Source: Mesorhizobium sp. B2-7-2
Lineage (GTDB): Bacteria > Pseudomonadota > Alphaproteobacteria > Rhizobiales > Rhizobiaceae
NCBI RefSeq assembly: GCF_006440775.1
Contig: NZ_VFTZ01000002.1
Coordinates: forward strand, 372,001 to 436,000
DNA: 64,000 nucleotides
Direction: 5' to 3'
Positions 8,305 to 18,006 of the stretch are shown here, one piece after another (the stretch's first letter is position 1; the number at the start of each line of letters is the position of its first letter). Below the pieces are notes generated by a model. The model saw only the letters and a program-made list of their open reading frames with translations, did not search any database and was not told the origin of the DNA. A program made the translations under genes and the position numbers.

Positions 8305-9246
8305 TTGAGCATTCCCAAAAACAACGACGACAGCGCAACGCCGCCCGCGGCGATGCTTCTGATGCTGTGCGTCTATGTCTGCTTCACCTTTCTCGATACC
8401 TCCAGCAAATATCTGGTGCTGGCCGGCGTCTCGGCGCTGATCGTCGCCTGGGCCCGCTTCACCGTGCATGTCCTGCTGGTCGGCATCTTCCTGCGCGGCT
8501 GGCGCGAGCCGGTTCGCTTCCGCGCCAACAACCTGCCGGCGCACCTCTTGCGCGGCGTCCTTTTGTTCGGCTCGACCATGTTCAATATCCTGGCGCTGCG
8601 CACGCTGCAGTTGGCCGAGACAACGTCGATCTATTTCTTCGGCCCGATGGTCATCACAGCGCTTGCCGGCCCGCTGCTCGGCGAATGGGCCGGCTGGCGG
8701 CGCTGGCTGGCGATTCTCACCGGCTTTGTCGGCGTGCTCATCATCACCAGGCCAGGCGTCGGCGTGTTCGGCATCGGTCATCTCTTCGCGCTGGGCTCGA
8801 TGCTGTCGAACAGTTTTTACGTCATCATGACGCGGCGCATGTCGTCGACGGAAACCTCGGAGAGCCTGATCCTCTTTTCGGCGCTGGCGCCCGCCGTGCT
8901 GCTCCTGCCGCTGCTGCCTTTCTCGCTGTCATTGCCGCAGGATGGCTGGCACTGGGTCATCCTGTTGATGCTCGGCGTCTTCGGCGCCGGCGGCCACTAT
9001 TTGCTGGTCCGGGCCTATCGTCTGGCGACCACGACGCAGCTCGCGCCCTATCCCTATTCGCAGATGGTGTGGATGATCATCTCCGGCTGGCTGATCTTCC
9101 ACCAGTTCCCCGACCGCTGGACGCTGCTAGGCGCCGCCATCATCGTTGCCAGCGGGCTCTACATCATCCATCGCGAGCACCGGCTTCGCGTCCGCAACTC
9201 CGCCTCGCTCGACACCGAGGCCGAGGCGCTGGCGAAAAAACTTTGA
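8305..9246 (+). CDS. EamA/DMT family transporter
   Basis: A 313-residue inner-membrane protein with about ten hydrophobic segments arranged as two EamA repeats, starting MLLMLCVYVCFTFLDTSSKYLVL and including the second-repeat region VFGAGGHYLLVRAYRLA. DMT transporters export metabolites such as amino acids or nucleosides; the substrate here is not predictable. I chose the TTG at 8305 (LSIPKNNDDSATPPAAM...) because a short polar N-terminus before the first membrane helix is usual; an ATG at 8353 is the shorter option. It is followed by the LacI regulator and a dehydrogenase on the same strand, so it may belong to their regulon. Confidence 0.85.
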   Translation: MSIPKNNDDSATPPAAMLLMLCVYVCFTFLDTSSKYLVLAGVSALIVAWARFTVHVLLVGIFLRGWREPVRFRANNLPAHLLRGVLLFGSTMFNILALRTLQLAETTSIYFFGPMVITALAGPLLGEWAGWRRWLAILTGFVGVLIITRPGVGVFGIGHLFALGSMLSNSFYVIMTRRMSSTETSESLILFSALAPAVLLLPLLPFSLSLPQDGWHWVILLMLGVFGAGGHYLLVRAYRLATTTQLAPYPYSQMVWMIISGWLIFHQFPDRWTLLGAAIIVASGLYIIHREHRLRVRNSASLDTEAEALAKKL

Positions 9247-9312
9247 TTTGCGCCGAATCCGGTGGCATAAGGCCGTTTTAAAAAATTTAAAGACCCTGGG
9301 GAGCGAAGGGCA

Positions 9313-10335
9313 CTGGCACAGAAGATCAAGCTTTCGACGATCGCGGATGCGCTCGGCGTCTCCACGGCAACGGTGTCGCTGGCGCTGCGCGACAGCCCGC
9401 TGGTCGCCGGCACGACGCGCGAGCGCATCAAGGAGCACGCCCGCGCCATCGGCTATATCTACAACCGCCGCGCCGCCTCGCTGCGCACCTCGCGCTCCGG
9501 CATCGTCGGCGTCGTCGTGCACGACATCATGAACCCGTTCTTCGCCGAGATACTGCGCTCGATCGAAAGCGAGCTCGACCGCAGCCGCCAAACCTTCATC
9601 CTGTCAAACCACTACGACCAGCTGGAAAAGCAGCGCACCTTCATCGACACGCTGCTGCAGCTCGGCGCCGACGGCGTCATCATGTCGCCGGCCATCGGCA
9701 CGCCGGCCGAGGACATCATCATGGCCGAGGAAAACGGCCTGCCGGCAGTGCTGATCGCGCGCACCGTTGCCGGCGCCGATGTGCCGGTGTTCCGCGGCGA
9801 CGATGCCTATGGCACGGCGCTCGCCACCAATCATCTGATCTCGCTCGGCCACAAGCGCATCGCCATGGTCGGCGGCACCGACCAGACCTCGACCGGCCGC
9901 GACCGCTACCAGGGCTATCTCAACGCGATGGAGGCGGCCGGCCTGGAGGTGAAGCCGTCCTGGCGCATTCCCGGGCCGCGCACCAAGCAGGCGGGTTTCG
10001 AGGCCTCGGGACAATTTCTGGCGCTGAAGGACAGGCCCACCGCTGCCTGCTGCTGGAACGATCTGGTCGCGATCGGGTTGATGAACGGCATCGCGCGCGC
10101 CGGCCTCGTGCCGGGCGTCGACATCTCGGTCACCGGCTATGACGATCTCGAGGAGGCGGCAATCGCGACACCGGCCCTGACCACGGTCTGGAACGGCCAG
10201 CGCGAGGTCGGCCGCCGCGCCGCCAGCGCCCTGCTCGACAAATTGAACGGACAGGCAGTGCGGCCCTCGCAGGAGCTGATCAAGCCGGAACTGCATGTGC
10301 GGCAGTCGACCGGCAAGCCGGTGGAGCGTGCATGA
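9313..10335 (+). CDS. LacI family transcriptional regulator (apparent CTG start)
   Basis: A 340-residue repressor. The N-terminal helix-turn-helix KIKLSTIADALGVSTATVSLALR is followed by the hinge and a periplasmic-binding-protein-like sensor domain (GIVGVVVHDIMNPFFAEIL onward). The frame has no ATG, GTG or TTG before the helix-turn-helix. The codon giving the usual MAQKIKLS start is CTG at 9313, with GGGGAGCGAAGGG just upstream. A later GTG at 9373 would cut the DNA-binding helix and is unlikely. The last four bases overlap the next gene's ATG, so the regulator and the dehydrogenase are co-translated. An AT-rich TTTTAAAAAATTTAAA tract (9276-9291) marks the promoter area. Confidence 0.9.
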   Translation: MAQKIKLSTIADALGVSTATVSLALRDSPLVAGTTRERIKEHARAIGYIYNRRAASLRTSRSGIVGVVVHDIMNPFFAEILRSIESELDRSRQTFILSNHYDQLEKQRTFIDTLLQLGADGVIMSPAIGTPAEDIIMAEENGLPAVLIARTVAGADVPVFRGDDAYGTALATNHLISLGHKRIAMVGGTDQTSTGRDRYQGYLNAMEAAGLEVKPSWRIPGPRTKQAGFEASGQFLALKDRPTAACCWNDLVAIGLMNGIARAGLVPGVDISVTGYDDLEEAAIATPALTTVWNGQREVGRRAASALLDKLNGQAVRPSQELIKPELHVRQSTGKPVERA

Positions 10336-11315
10336 GCAAGGCCGAAGGAAAATTGCCGGTCGCCATCCTTGTGCCGGGCGATTTCAACGGCCATGCCCTC
10401 GGCCGCATCGACGAGGCGTTCAAGTGTGTGCGGATCGAACGCGCCGATCCCTCTTTGGTTACGGACGAGATCCGCGCCACGGTGCGTGGCATCGCCTCCT
10501 ATGCAGGCATCGAGGCGGCGATGATCGATGCGCTGCCCAATCTTGAGATCATCGCCAGCTTCGGCGTCGGCTATGATTCTGTCGACGCCGCTCACGCGGC
10601 CAAGCGCGGCGTCATGGTCACCAACACGCCCGATGTCTTGACCGAGGAGGTCGCCGACACCGCCATCGGCCTTCTGATCAACACCGTGCGCGAGCTCTAC
10701 GCCGCCGAGAAATGGCTGCGCGACGGCGACTGGGTGACGAAGGGCAATTATCGCCTGAGCCGGCTTACATTGTGCGGCCGCCGCGTCGGTATCTTCGGCA
10801 TGGGCCGCATCGGCCGGGCGGTCGCCCGTCGCCTTGAAGCCTTTGGCCTGCCGATCGCCTATCACAACCGCCGCAAGGTCGAAGGCCTGGCTTACGAATA
10901 TCATGCCACTTTGAAGGGGCTTGCCGAAGCCGTCGACACGCTGATCTGCATTGCCCCGGGCGGCGCCTCCACCGAGAAAGCGGTCAATGCCGAGGTCTTG
11001 TCGGCGCTGGGTTCGAACGGCGTCTTCGTCAATATCGGCCGCGGCTCGACGGTGGATGAGGCAGCGCTCACCACCGCCCTCGAAAGCGGCGCCATCGCTG
11101 CCGCTGGGCTCGACGTCTTTGCCGACGAGCCGAACGTGCCGCAGTCCCTGCTCGACGCTCCCAACGCCTCGCTTCTGCCGCATGTCGGCTCGGCGTCGGT
11201 TCACACCCGCCGCGCCATGGCCGATCTGTGCGTCGACAATCTCGTCGCCTGGTTCACCGAGCGCCGGCCGCTGACGCCGGTGCCGGAGACGCTCAACGTC
11301 AAGGCGCGCGCCTGA
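10332..11315 (+). CDS. D-isomer-specific 2-hydroxyacid dehydrogenase (glyoxylate/hydroxypyruvate reductase type)
   Basis: A 327-residue NAD(P)-dependent oxidoreductase. The nucleotide-binding GIFGMGRIG lies at 153-161, and the catalytic triad is Arg237 (NIGRG), Glu266 (FADEP) and His284 (LLPHVGS). It likely reduces a 2-keto acid such as glyoxylate or hydroxypyruvate in the cytoplasm. The ATG overlaps the LacI gene's stop (ATGA), so expression should follow the regulator. The closest family members I know are GhrB-like enzymes. The exact substrate is open. Confidence 0.9.
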   Translation: MSKAEGKLPVAILVPGDFNGHALGRIDEAFKCVRIERADPSLVTDEIRATVRGIASYAGIEAAMIDALPNLEIIASFGVGYDSVDAAHAAKRGVMVTNTPDVLTEEVADTAIGLLINTVRELYAAEKWLRDGDWVTKGNYRLSRLTLCGRRVGIFGMGRIGRAVARRLEAFGLPIAYHNRRKVEGLAYEYHATLKGLAEAVDTLICIAPGGASTEKAVNAEVLSALGSNGVFVNIGRGSTVDEAALTTALESGAIAAAGLDVFADEPNVPQSLLDAPNASLLPHVGSASVHTRRAMADLCVDNLVAWFTERRPLTPVPETLNVKARA

Positions 11316-11506
11316 GGCGTTTCACCGTTTCAGGGAAACGGCGAATTCACGGAAACGGCAAACCGCCTGCCTCTTTGCTTTGGTGCAATTCCGGACGGAA
11401 AGCCGTCGTGGAAATTGCTCCAATCCGCACGCGTCGCCACATTTATTAACGCCCACTTAACCCTTTGGAATCATTCTGCATACTTGGTTATGTGCGGAGA
11501 GGCAGG

Positions 11507-11893
11507 GTGAAGCTATTCGCTGGCTTGGTAGCATCGGTAGCGTTGTTCGGGGGCGTTCAGTTCCTGCATGGCGGCAACGGCCAGAGCGAGGTCACCGAAG
11601 TCATCCCGACAAACGCTTACCGGCTGACCGCCAATGGCGATGAAGCGGCCTGCGCCATCCACCGCGGCGCCGAAGTCTCGGAGGGCCTGTCGTTGCTTTC
11701 CGTCGCCCCGAGCTGCCGCAAGCTGATGCCTGGCATCGAGCACGCGAAATTCTGGCGCGAGCAGGCGGATGGCTCGGTCGCTTTCAGTGAGGACGGCGTC
11801 GATCCGATCGTCACCTTCGGCGTTGCCGATGGCGACGGCTACGAATCCTACGCGCCGGCCGCGCCGCTTCTGGCGCTGAGCACGAGCGAATAG
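11507..11893 (+). CDS. Small secreted protein resembling AprI/Inh protease inhibitors
   Basis: 128 residues beginning VKLFAGLVASVALFGGVQFL, a signal peptide or membrane anchor. The mature part has two cysteines about 30 residues apart (ACAIHRGA... and APSCRKL), then FWREQADGSVAFSEDGVDPIVTF. The spacing C-G..L..-C-x-W-x-G-x(I/V)-D-x-x-G resembles the Inh/Omp19 lipocalin-like protease-inhibitor domain. I chose the GTG at 11507, with GAGAGG upstream, over the ATG at 11465. It stands alone between the dehydrogenase gene and a convergent PuuD-like gene. The family assignment is moderate. Confidence 0.6.
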   Translation: MKLFAGLVASVALFGGVQFLHGGNGQSEVTEVIPTNAYRLTANGDEAACAIHRGAEVSEGLSLLSVAPSCRKLMPGIEHAKFWREQADGSVAFSEDGVDPIVTFGVADGDGYESYAPAAPLLALSTSE

Positions 11894-11911
11894 CCGCGGA
11901 ACTGTCCAGGC

Positions 11912-12685
11912 TTATTCTGCCGCGGCGCGGGCACCTGTTTTCGCGGCCGCATGCAGGCGCACCGCATCGCCGAACGCGCGAAAAATCTTGGCGGAATTGC
12001 TGTCCGACTTCACCCAGTATTCGGGGTGCCATTGCACGCCGACGGCGAAGGCGCGGGCATCCTTGACCGAGACCGCTTCGATCGTGCCGTCGGCGGCCAA
12101 GGCCTCGACCTGGAGTCTGGAGCCAAGCCGGTCGATTCCCTGGCGATGCAGCGAATTCACCTTGATTTCGCCGGCGCCGAACACGCCGGCAAGGCAGCTT
12201 CCGGGCTTGATCGAGATCGTCTGGTGGATACCGAAGCGCTCGTCCTGATTGTCGCTCACCGGCGCGCGGTGGTCGAGCGAGCCATCGCGCTCCTGGATCT
12301 CGGTGCCCAGCGTGCCGCCGAGCGCAACGTTCAGCTCCTGGATGCCGCGGCAGATGGCAAGCAACGGCACGCCGCGCTCGATCGCCTTGCGGATCAGCGG
12401 CAGCGTGGTTGCGTCGCGCGCCGGATCGTAGGGGCCGTTGGCCTCGCTGGGATCGCCGCCATAGAGCGAGGGATGCACGTTGGACTTCGAGCCCGTCACC
12501 ATGACGCCGTCGACCGACGACAGCAATTCGTCGAGATCGAGCCGGTCGCCGAAGGACGGCACCAGCAGCGGAAACACGCCGGCGCCTGCTACCGCCGCTT
12601 CCAGATACTGCTGAGGTGCCGCGTGCCAGGTGTAGTTGTCGAACTGGCGGACGTCGGATGACACTGCGACGAGCGGCTGCTGCAT
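11912..12685 (-). CDS. Class I glutamine amidotransferase-like gamma-glutamyl hydrolase (PuuD-like)
   Basis: A 257-residue member of the peptidase C26 group. The nucleophile is Cys112 in LLAICRGIQELN, and the His-Glu pair is His220 and Glu222 in GVQWHPEYW. PuuD hydrolyses gamma-glutamyl-GABA to glutamate and GABA in putrescine degradation. A PuuA-like ligase lies near the left edge of the window but about 10 kb away, so the two are not one operon. It is monocistronic and divergent from the TRAP binding-protein gene. Confidence 0.85.
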   Translation of the reverse strand: MQQPLVAVSSDVRQFDNYTWHAAPQQYLEAAVAGAGVFPLLVPSFGDRLDLDELLSSVDGVMVTGSKSNVHPSLYGGDPSEANGPYDPARDATTLPLIRKAIERGVPLLAICRGIQELNVALGGTLGTEIQERDGSLDHRAPVSDNQDERFGIHQTISIKPGSCLAGVFGAGEIKVNSLHRQGIDRLGSRLQVEALAADGTIEAVSVKDARAFAVGVQWHPEYWVKSDSNSAKIFRAFGDAVRLHAAAKTGARAAAE

Positions 12686-12919
12686 TTTGGGTTTGGCTTC
12701 CTTCGAGAGCTAAGGAGTTAATCTGCCTACAAAATAGGCGATCTGAAGGCAGTTTGCCATGGTAAGTTTCGCTGCCTTGCATGGGCCAGCGGCAGGCTCG
12801 TTAGACTATAGTTGCACGCGGCGCCGGAATGGCGGCAACCCTTGCCCGCAACGCTGGACTCGACTCTTTGCCTGTGTATGTTTCTTCCCCAACCGATGCG
12901 GGCAACGAGGATGCCCTGA

Positions 12920-14062
<1,143 letters not shown>

Positions 14063-14084
14063 GCGGTCCTGGCGCACCTTACTC

Positions 14085-14116
14085 AAGAACCTCGGTCTAT
14101 CGACCGAGGTTCTTCC
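14085..14116 (+). terminator. Rho-independent terminator after the TRAP receptor gene
   Basis: A perfect 13-base-pair stem, AAGAACCTCGGTC (14085-14097) and GACCGAGGTTCTT (14102-14114), with a four-base loop. It ends in TT and lies 23 bases after the stop codon. Confidence 0.85.
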
Positions 14117-14171
14117 CATCTCAAGCTGTTTGGAGCACTAGGACAACACCGGCTGGCAAGCGTGGGACGTT

Positions 14172-14426
14172 ATGGCGATAAGCTGCTACATCAAGATCAT
14201 CGGCGACGACCCGAGAGTCGGAGCTGGCGTGCTGCCTGTTTTTACCTTTGGTGAAGTACCGAGAGAGGGTGAATTTGTTGGTTTTTCACGTGACGGCAAG
14301 CGCGACGACCGGGGCGCGCTGAGTCAGGATTTGTACCGCGTAAAGCGCGTGATCCATACTGCTGCCACCGAGCTCAACTCGGCGATGATTATTCTCGACG
14401 TTGTCTTCGAGCAGCCCGTCGACTAA
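14172..14426 (+). CDS. Small hypothetical protein (84 aa)
   Basis: MAISCYIKIIGDDPRVG onward, 84 residues, no signal peptide or membrane segment. The sequence reads like a compact beta-rich domain (VFTFGEVPREGEFVGFSR, LYRVKRVIHTA, IILDVVFEQ) rather than an antisense shadow. Ribosome binding is weak (GTGGGACGT). Base composition is less GC-rich than its neighbours, which may mean a recent arrival. It lies beyond the terminator of the TRAP receptor gene and converges with the alcohol dehydrogenase. I do not recognise a family. Confidence 0.55.
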   Translation: MAISCYIKIIGDDPRVGAGVLPVFTFGEVPREGEFVGFSRDGKRDDRGALSQDLYRVKRVIHTAATELNSAMIILDVVFEQPVD

Positions 14427-14443
14427 AGCACCGCAATCCGCGC

Positions 14444-15471
14444 TTAACCGCGGCCCGGCACCACCAGCACCTTGACCTCGCCCGGCGCCGGAGGGCCGGC
14501 GATCACCTGCGGCGCTTCCTGCAGGCTGACCTGCCTCGTGATCAGCCGGTCGACCTCGATCGCGCCGGAGGCGATCAGCTGAGCCGCCCGGCCATGCGTG
14601 AACGGGTTGAGGAAGGAGCCGAGCACCTTCAGTTCGCGAAACAAGAGATCGAACGGCTCGATTTCCACCTTCATGCCTTGCGGCGCGACGCCGACGATCA
14701 CCACCGTGCCGCCCGCCTTTGCCATGCTCATCGACTGCTCCACCGTGTCGCGGACGCCGGCGCATTCCAGCACCACGTCGACGCCGCCGGGCGCCAGGCC
14801 GTTCCGCCCGGCGACGGCCGCGATCGGGTCGCCGGCGCTTGGGTCGATCGTCGCGGTCGCGCCGAGTTCCTCGGCGAGCGCGCGACGCGAAGCCTGCCGG
14901 GTCGACAGAATGATAGTCGCCGCGCCCGCGAGCTTGGCCAGCTGCACGACGAGCAGGCCGATGACGCCGCCGCCCAGCACCACGACGGAAGCCCCCGGCC
15001 GGATCGCGCCCAGGTCGACGCCGTGCAGGCAGCAGGCGAGCGGCTCGCAGAAGGCGCCATGCGTCGGCTTGAGGTTTGCGGGCAGCCGGAAGGCTTGGCT
15101 TTGCGGCATCAGCACATAGTCGGCGAAGCCGCCGTCGCGGTGGATGCCGATGGCGCGCAGATTGCTGCAGAGATTGACGCGGCCGGCATGGCAATGGGCG
15201 CAGCGCCCGCAGGCAATGTTCGGATCGCCGGTGACGCGGTCGCCGATGGCAATGCCGGACACCGCCTCGCCGACAGCTTCGACGATGCCGGAGAATTCAT
15301 GGCCGAGCGTCACCGGCGGCGTGCAGGGAAACTCGCCATGGAAGAGGTGCGGTCGGTGCCGCAGACGCCGCAGGCCTCGATGCGCACCAGAACGTCCTCA
15401 GGCCCGGCAACGGGTTTTGCGACCTCGCGCAACCCGATCTTACCTGCCGCTTCCAGCCGCACGGCTCTCAT
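14444..15471 (-). pseudogene. Zinc-dependent alcohol dehydrogenase, single-base frameshift
   Basis: The N-terminal part starts MRAVRLEAAGKIGLREV at 15471 and reads to ACGVCGTDR. The C-terminal part (from VTLGHEFSGIVEAVG) is in another frame down to 14444. Adding one base at about 15348-15352 turns the break into GTDRHLFHGEFPCTPPV-TLGHE, the expected medium-chain dehydrogenase sequence. So a C is missing in a CCG/CAC context, either by mutation or by sequencing error. Catalytic zinc ligands (Cys in GVCGTD, GHE) and the structural zinc cysteines (CGRCAHCHAGRVNLC) are present, as is the VVVLGGGVIGLL Rossmann motif. It resembles sorbitol/threonine-type dehydrogenases and follows the TRAP permease genes by 13 bases. 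Confidence 0.85.
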
Positions 15472-15484
15472 GACGCGGTTCACC

Positions 15485-17218
15485 TCAGTTGAATTTGGGT
15501 GGTTGCGAAAGGTCGGGCGTGCCGGGTGCCGCCGGAGCGCCACCATTGGCCGGCGCAGCTCCATTGTTGTTCGCCGGGGGCGTGCCGAGCGGCGACAGCG
15601 AAGGCATGTCGGGCAGCCTGAGGTCCATGGTGCTGGGCTCCACCGCGGCGCCCTTGTAGCGCATGACCATCTGCGGGAAGGCGATGGTCAGCGCGATCAT
15701 GATCACCTGGATCAGGACGAACGGCACAGCGCCCCAATAGATCTGCCCGGTGCTGATCGGCGCAATCTGCTTGCCGGTGATCCTGTCGAGGTAGGGCACT
15801 CGGGCCGCGACCGAGCGCAGGTAGAACAGCGCGAAGCCGAAGGGCGGATGCATGAAGCTGGTCTGCATGTTGACGCCGAGCAGCACGCCGAACCAGATCA
15901 GGTCGATGCCGAGCTTGTCGGCGGCCGGCGCCAGCAGCGGCACGATGATGAAGGCGAGCTCGAAAAAATCGAGGAAGAAGGCAAGCACGAAGACCAGGAT
16001 GTTGACGCCGATCAGGAAGCCGGTCTCGCCGCCGGGCAGCGAGGTCAGCAAGTGCTCGACCCAGATATGGCCGTTGACGCCATAGAAGGTCAGCGAAAAG
16101 ACGCGCGCGCCGATCAGGATGAACAGCACGAAGGCGGAAAGCCGGGTCGTCGAGGCCAGCGCCTGGTTGATGACGTCCATCGTCAGGCGGCCCTTCATTG
16201 CCGCCATGATGAGCGCGCCGACGGCGCCCATGGCGCCGCCTTCGGTCGGCGTGGCGATGCCGAGGAAGATCGTGCCCAGCACCAGGAAGATCAGCGCCAG
16301 CGGCGGGATCAGCACGATCACCACCTGCTGCGCCAGCTTCGACATCATGTTGATACGGAGCCGCTGATCGAGGATGGCGACGACATAGATGACGATGACG
16401 CCGACGGCGAAGCCGAGGATGTCGGCATTGTCGCCGTGGGTCGGCGCAAGGTAGCGATAGGCCGCGTAGGAAATCGCGCCCGTCACCACAAGTGCCGCCA
16501 GCAGAGATATCACGCCGTGGCCGAGCGTACGCGCCTCGAGCGGCAGTGCCGGCATCGAGTTCGGCCGGACGATCGACATGATCAGGATGTAGAGCATGTA
16601 GATGCCGGTGAGCACGAGGCCGGGGATCAACGCGCCGGCATACATGTCGCCGACCGAGCGTCCCAGCTGGTCGGCCAGCACGATCAGCACCAGCGACGGC
16701 GGGATGATCTGCGCCAGCGTGCCGGAGGCGGCGATAACGCCCGAGGCCACGCGCCGGTCGTAGCCGTAGCGCAACATGATCGGCAGCGAGATCAGGCCCA
16801 TGGCGATGACCGAAGCGGCCACCACGCCGGTCGTTGCGGCAAGCAGCGCGCCGACGAAGATCACCGCATAGGCAAGGCCGCCGCGGATCGGCCCGAACAG
16901 CTGTCCGATCGTGTCGAGCAGGTCCTCGGCCATGCCGGAGCGCTCCAGCACGATACCCATGAAGGTGAAGAACGGTATCGCCAACAGCGTGTCGTTGGAC
17001 ATCACCCTGGTGCCGTAGAAATTGTCGGGAAGCGCATGCAGCAGCGGCCAGGCAAGGTTGATCGACCCGCCGGAATAGGGCGACAGCACGACACCGATGA
17101 AGAAGAACATCAGCCCGTTGGCGGCGAGTGAGAAGGCTACGGGGTAGCCGATCAACAGGAAGAGGACCAGCGAGGCGAACATGATCGGCGCCATGTTCTG
17201 CGCGATGAATTCGATCAC
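15485..17218 (-). CDS. TRAP transporter large permease subunit, DctM family
   Basis: A 577-residue inner-membrane protein with about 12-14 hydrophobic segments. The DctM signatures include LAIPFFTFMGIVLERSGMAEDLL, ASGTLAQIIPPSLVLIVLA and GIATPTEGGAMGAVGALI. It forms the sodium-driven translocation path with DctQ. The final 50 residues are a Pro/Ala/Asn-rich cytoplasmic tail, longer than in most DctM proteins. Its ATG overlaps the DctQ stop by four bases. The expected receptor gene is at 12953 on the other strand. Confidence 0.93.
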   Translation of the reverse strand: MIEFIAQNMAPIMFASLVLFLLIGYPVAFSLAANGLMFFFIGVVLSPYSGGSINLAWPLLHALPDNFYGTRVMSNDTLLAIPFFTFMGIVLERSGMAEDLLDTIGQLFGPIRGGLAYAVIFVGALLAATTGVVAASVIAMGLISLPIMLRYGYDRRVASGVIAASGTLAQIIPPSLVLIVLADQLGRSVGDMYAGALIPGLVLTGIYMLYILIMSIVRPNSMPALPLEARTLGHGVISLLAALVVTGAISYAAYRYLAPTHGDNADILGFAVGVIVIYVVAILDQRLRINMMSKLAQQVVIVLIPPLALIFLVLGTIFLGIATPTEGGAMGAVGALIMAAMKGRLTMDVINQALASTTRLSAFVLFILIGARVFSLTFYGVNGHIWVEHLLTSLPGGETGFLIGVNILVFVLAFFLDFFELAFIIVPLLAPAADKLGIDLIWFGVLLGVNMQTSFMHPPFGFALFYLRSVAARVPYLDRITGKQIAPISTGQIYWGAVPFVLIQVIMIALTIAFPQMVMRYKGAAVEPSTMDLRLPDMPSLSPLGTPPANNNGAAPANGGAPAAPGTPDLSQPPKFN

Positions 17219-17820
17219 GAGCGCACCTCGCCCGCGAGCGCCTTGGCTTCCTCGGCCAGCGCCTTGGCCTCGAGCTCGGCCTGCTCATGGGCCGAGATGA
17301 AAGGAGTGGGATCGTCCATGTCGCCGCGCATGATGGCGATCTTCTTGATGATTTCGGAAACCCCTTGCAGCGCGAGCAGGAAGAAGCCGACCAGCAGGAT
17401 GGCCTTGGCCGGCCACACGATCAGGCCGCCGGCATTGGTCGACATCTCGCCGCTGCGGAAGGAAAGCGACACGTAAGGCACGAAATAGATCACCATCAGC
17501 ACCACGAACGGCATCAGGAAAAAGAGATGGCCGAAAAGGTCGATCCAGTGCTGCACGCGGCGCGGGAACATGCCGTAGACGATGTCGATGCGGATATGGT
17601 CGTTCTGTTTCAGCGTGTAGGCGGCGGCCAGCATGAATGCGGCGCCGAACAGGTACCACTGCAACTCCAGCCAGGCGTTGGAGGAGATGTCGAACACCTT
17701 GCGGATGACGGCATTGCCGGCGCTCACCAGGATCGCGAGCAGGATCAGCCACGAGACCCAGCGGCCGATGAACTCGTTGATGCGGTCGATCGTCCTGGAT
17801 AGAGCGAGCAGCCCTGCCAT
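17215..17820 (-). CDS. TRAP transporter small permease subunit, DctQ family
   Basis: 201 residues with four predicted membrane helices (WVSWLILLAILVSAGNAV, YLFGAAFMLAAAYTL, LFFLMPFVVLMVIYFV, AILLVGFFLLALQGVSE). The DctQ hallmark is WLELQWYLFGAAFMLAAAYTLK with NDHIRIDI. The start at 17820 has a GGGAGGA ribosome site; the longer frame to 17991 is unsupported. The C-terminus is charged and alanine/glutamate-rich. It is the first gene of the dctQ-dctM-alcohol dehydrogenase unit. Confidence 0.92.
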   Translation of the reverse strand: MAGLLALSRTIDRINEFIGRWVSWLILLAILVSAGNAVIRKVFDISSNAWLELQWYLFGAAFMLAAAYTLKQNDHIRIDIVYGMFPRRVQHWIDLFGHLFFLMPFVVLMVIYFVPYVSLSFRSGEMSTNAGGLIVWPAKAILLVGFFLLALQGVSEIIKKIAIMRGDMDDPTPFISAHEQAELEAKALAEEAKALAGEVRS

Positions 17821-18006
17821 GCACAGTCCTCCCTGGTACCGACAGCGCGCCCGATTCCCCCTCCGGTGTCGCGCCGCTTGGCCTAACGATATGCAGTGCG
17901 TGGTCCGGCAGGTCAACATGACAAAGCGACGGCAAACAGATCGGGAGCCGCGCAGAGGCGGAATGGCGCCGCATGACGCCACGTCATGCAACCAAAGTCT
18001 GGGAGC

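Noticed and set aside
14594..17131. 845-residue plus-strand frame opposite the TRAP permease and dehydrogenase
   Set aside because: His/Arg/Asp-rich antisense translation of membrane-protein codons.
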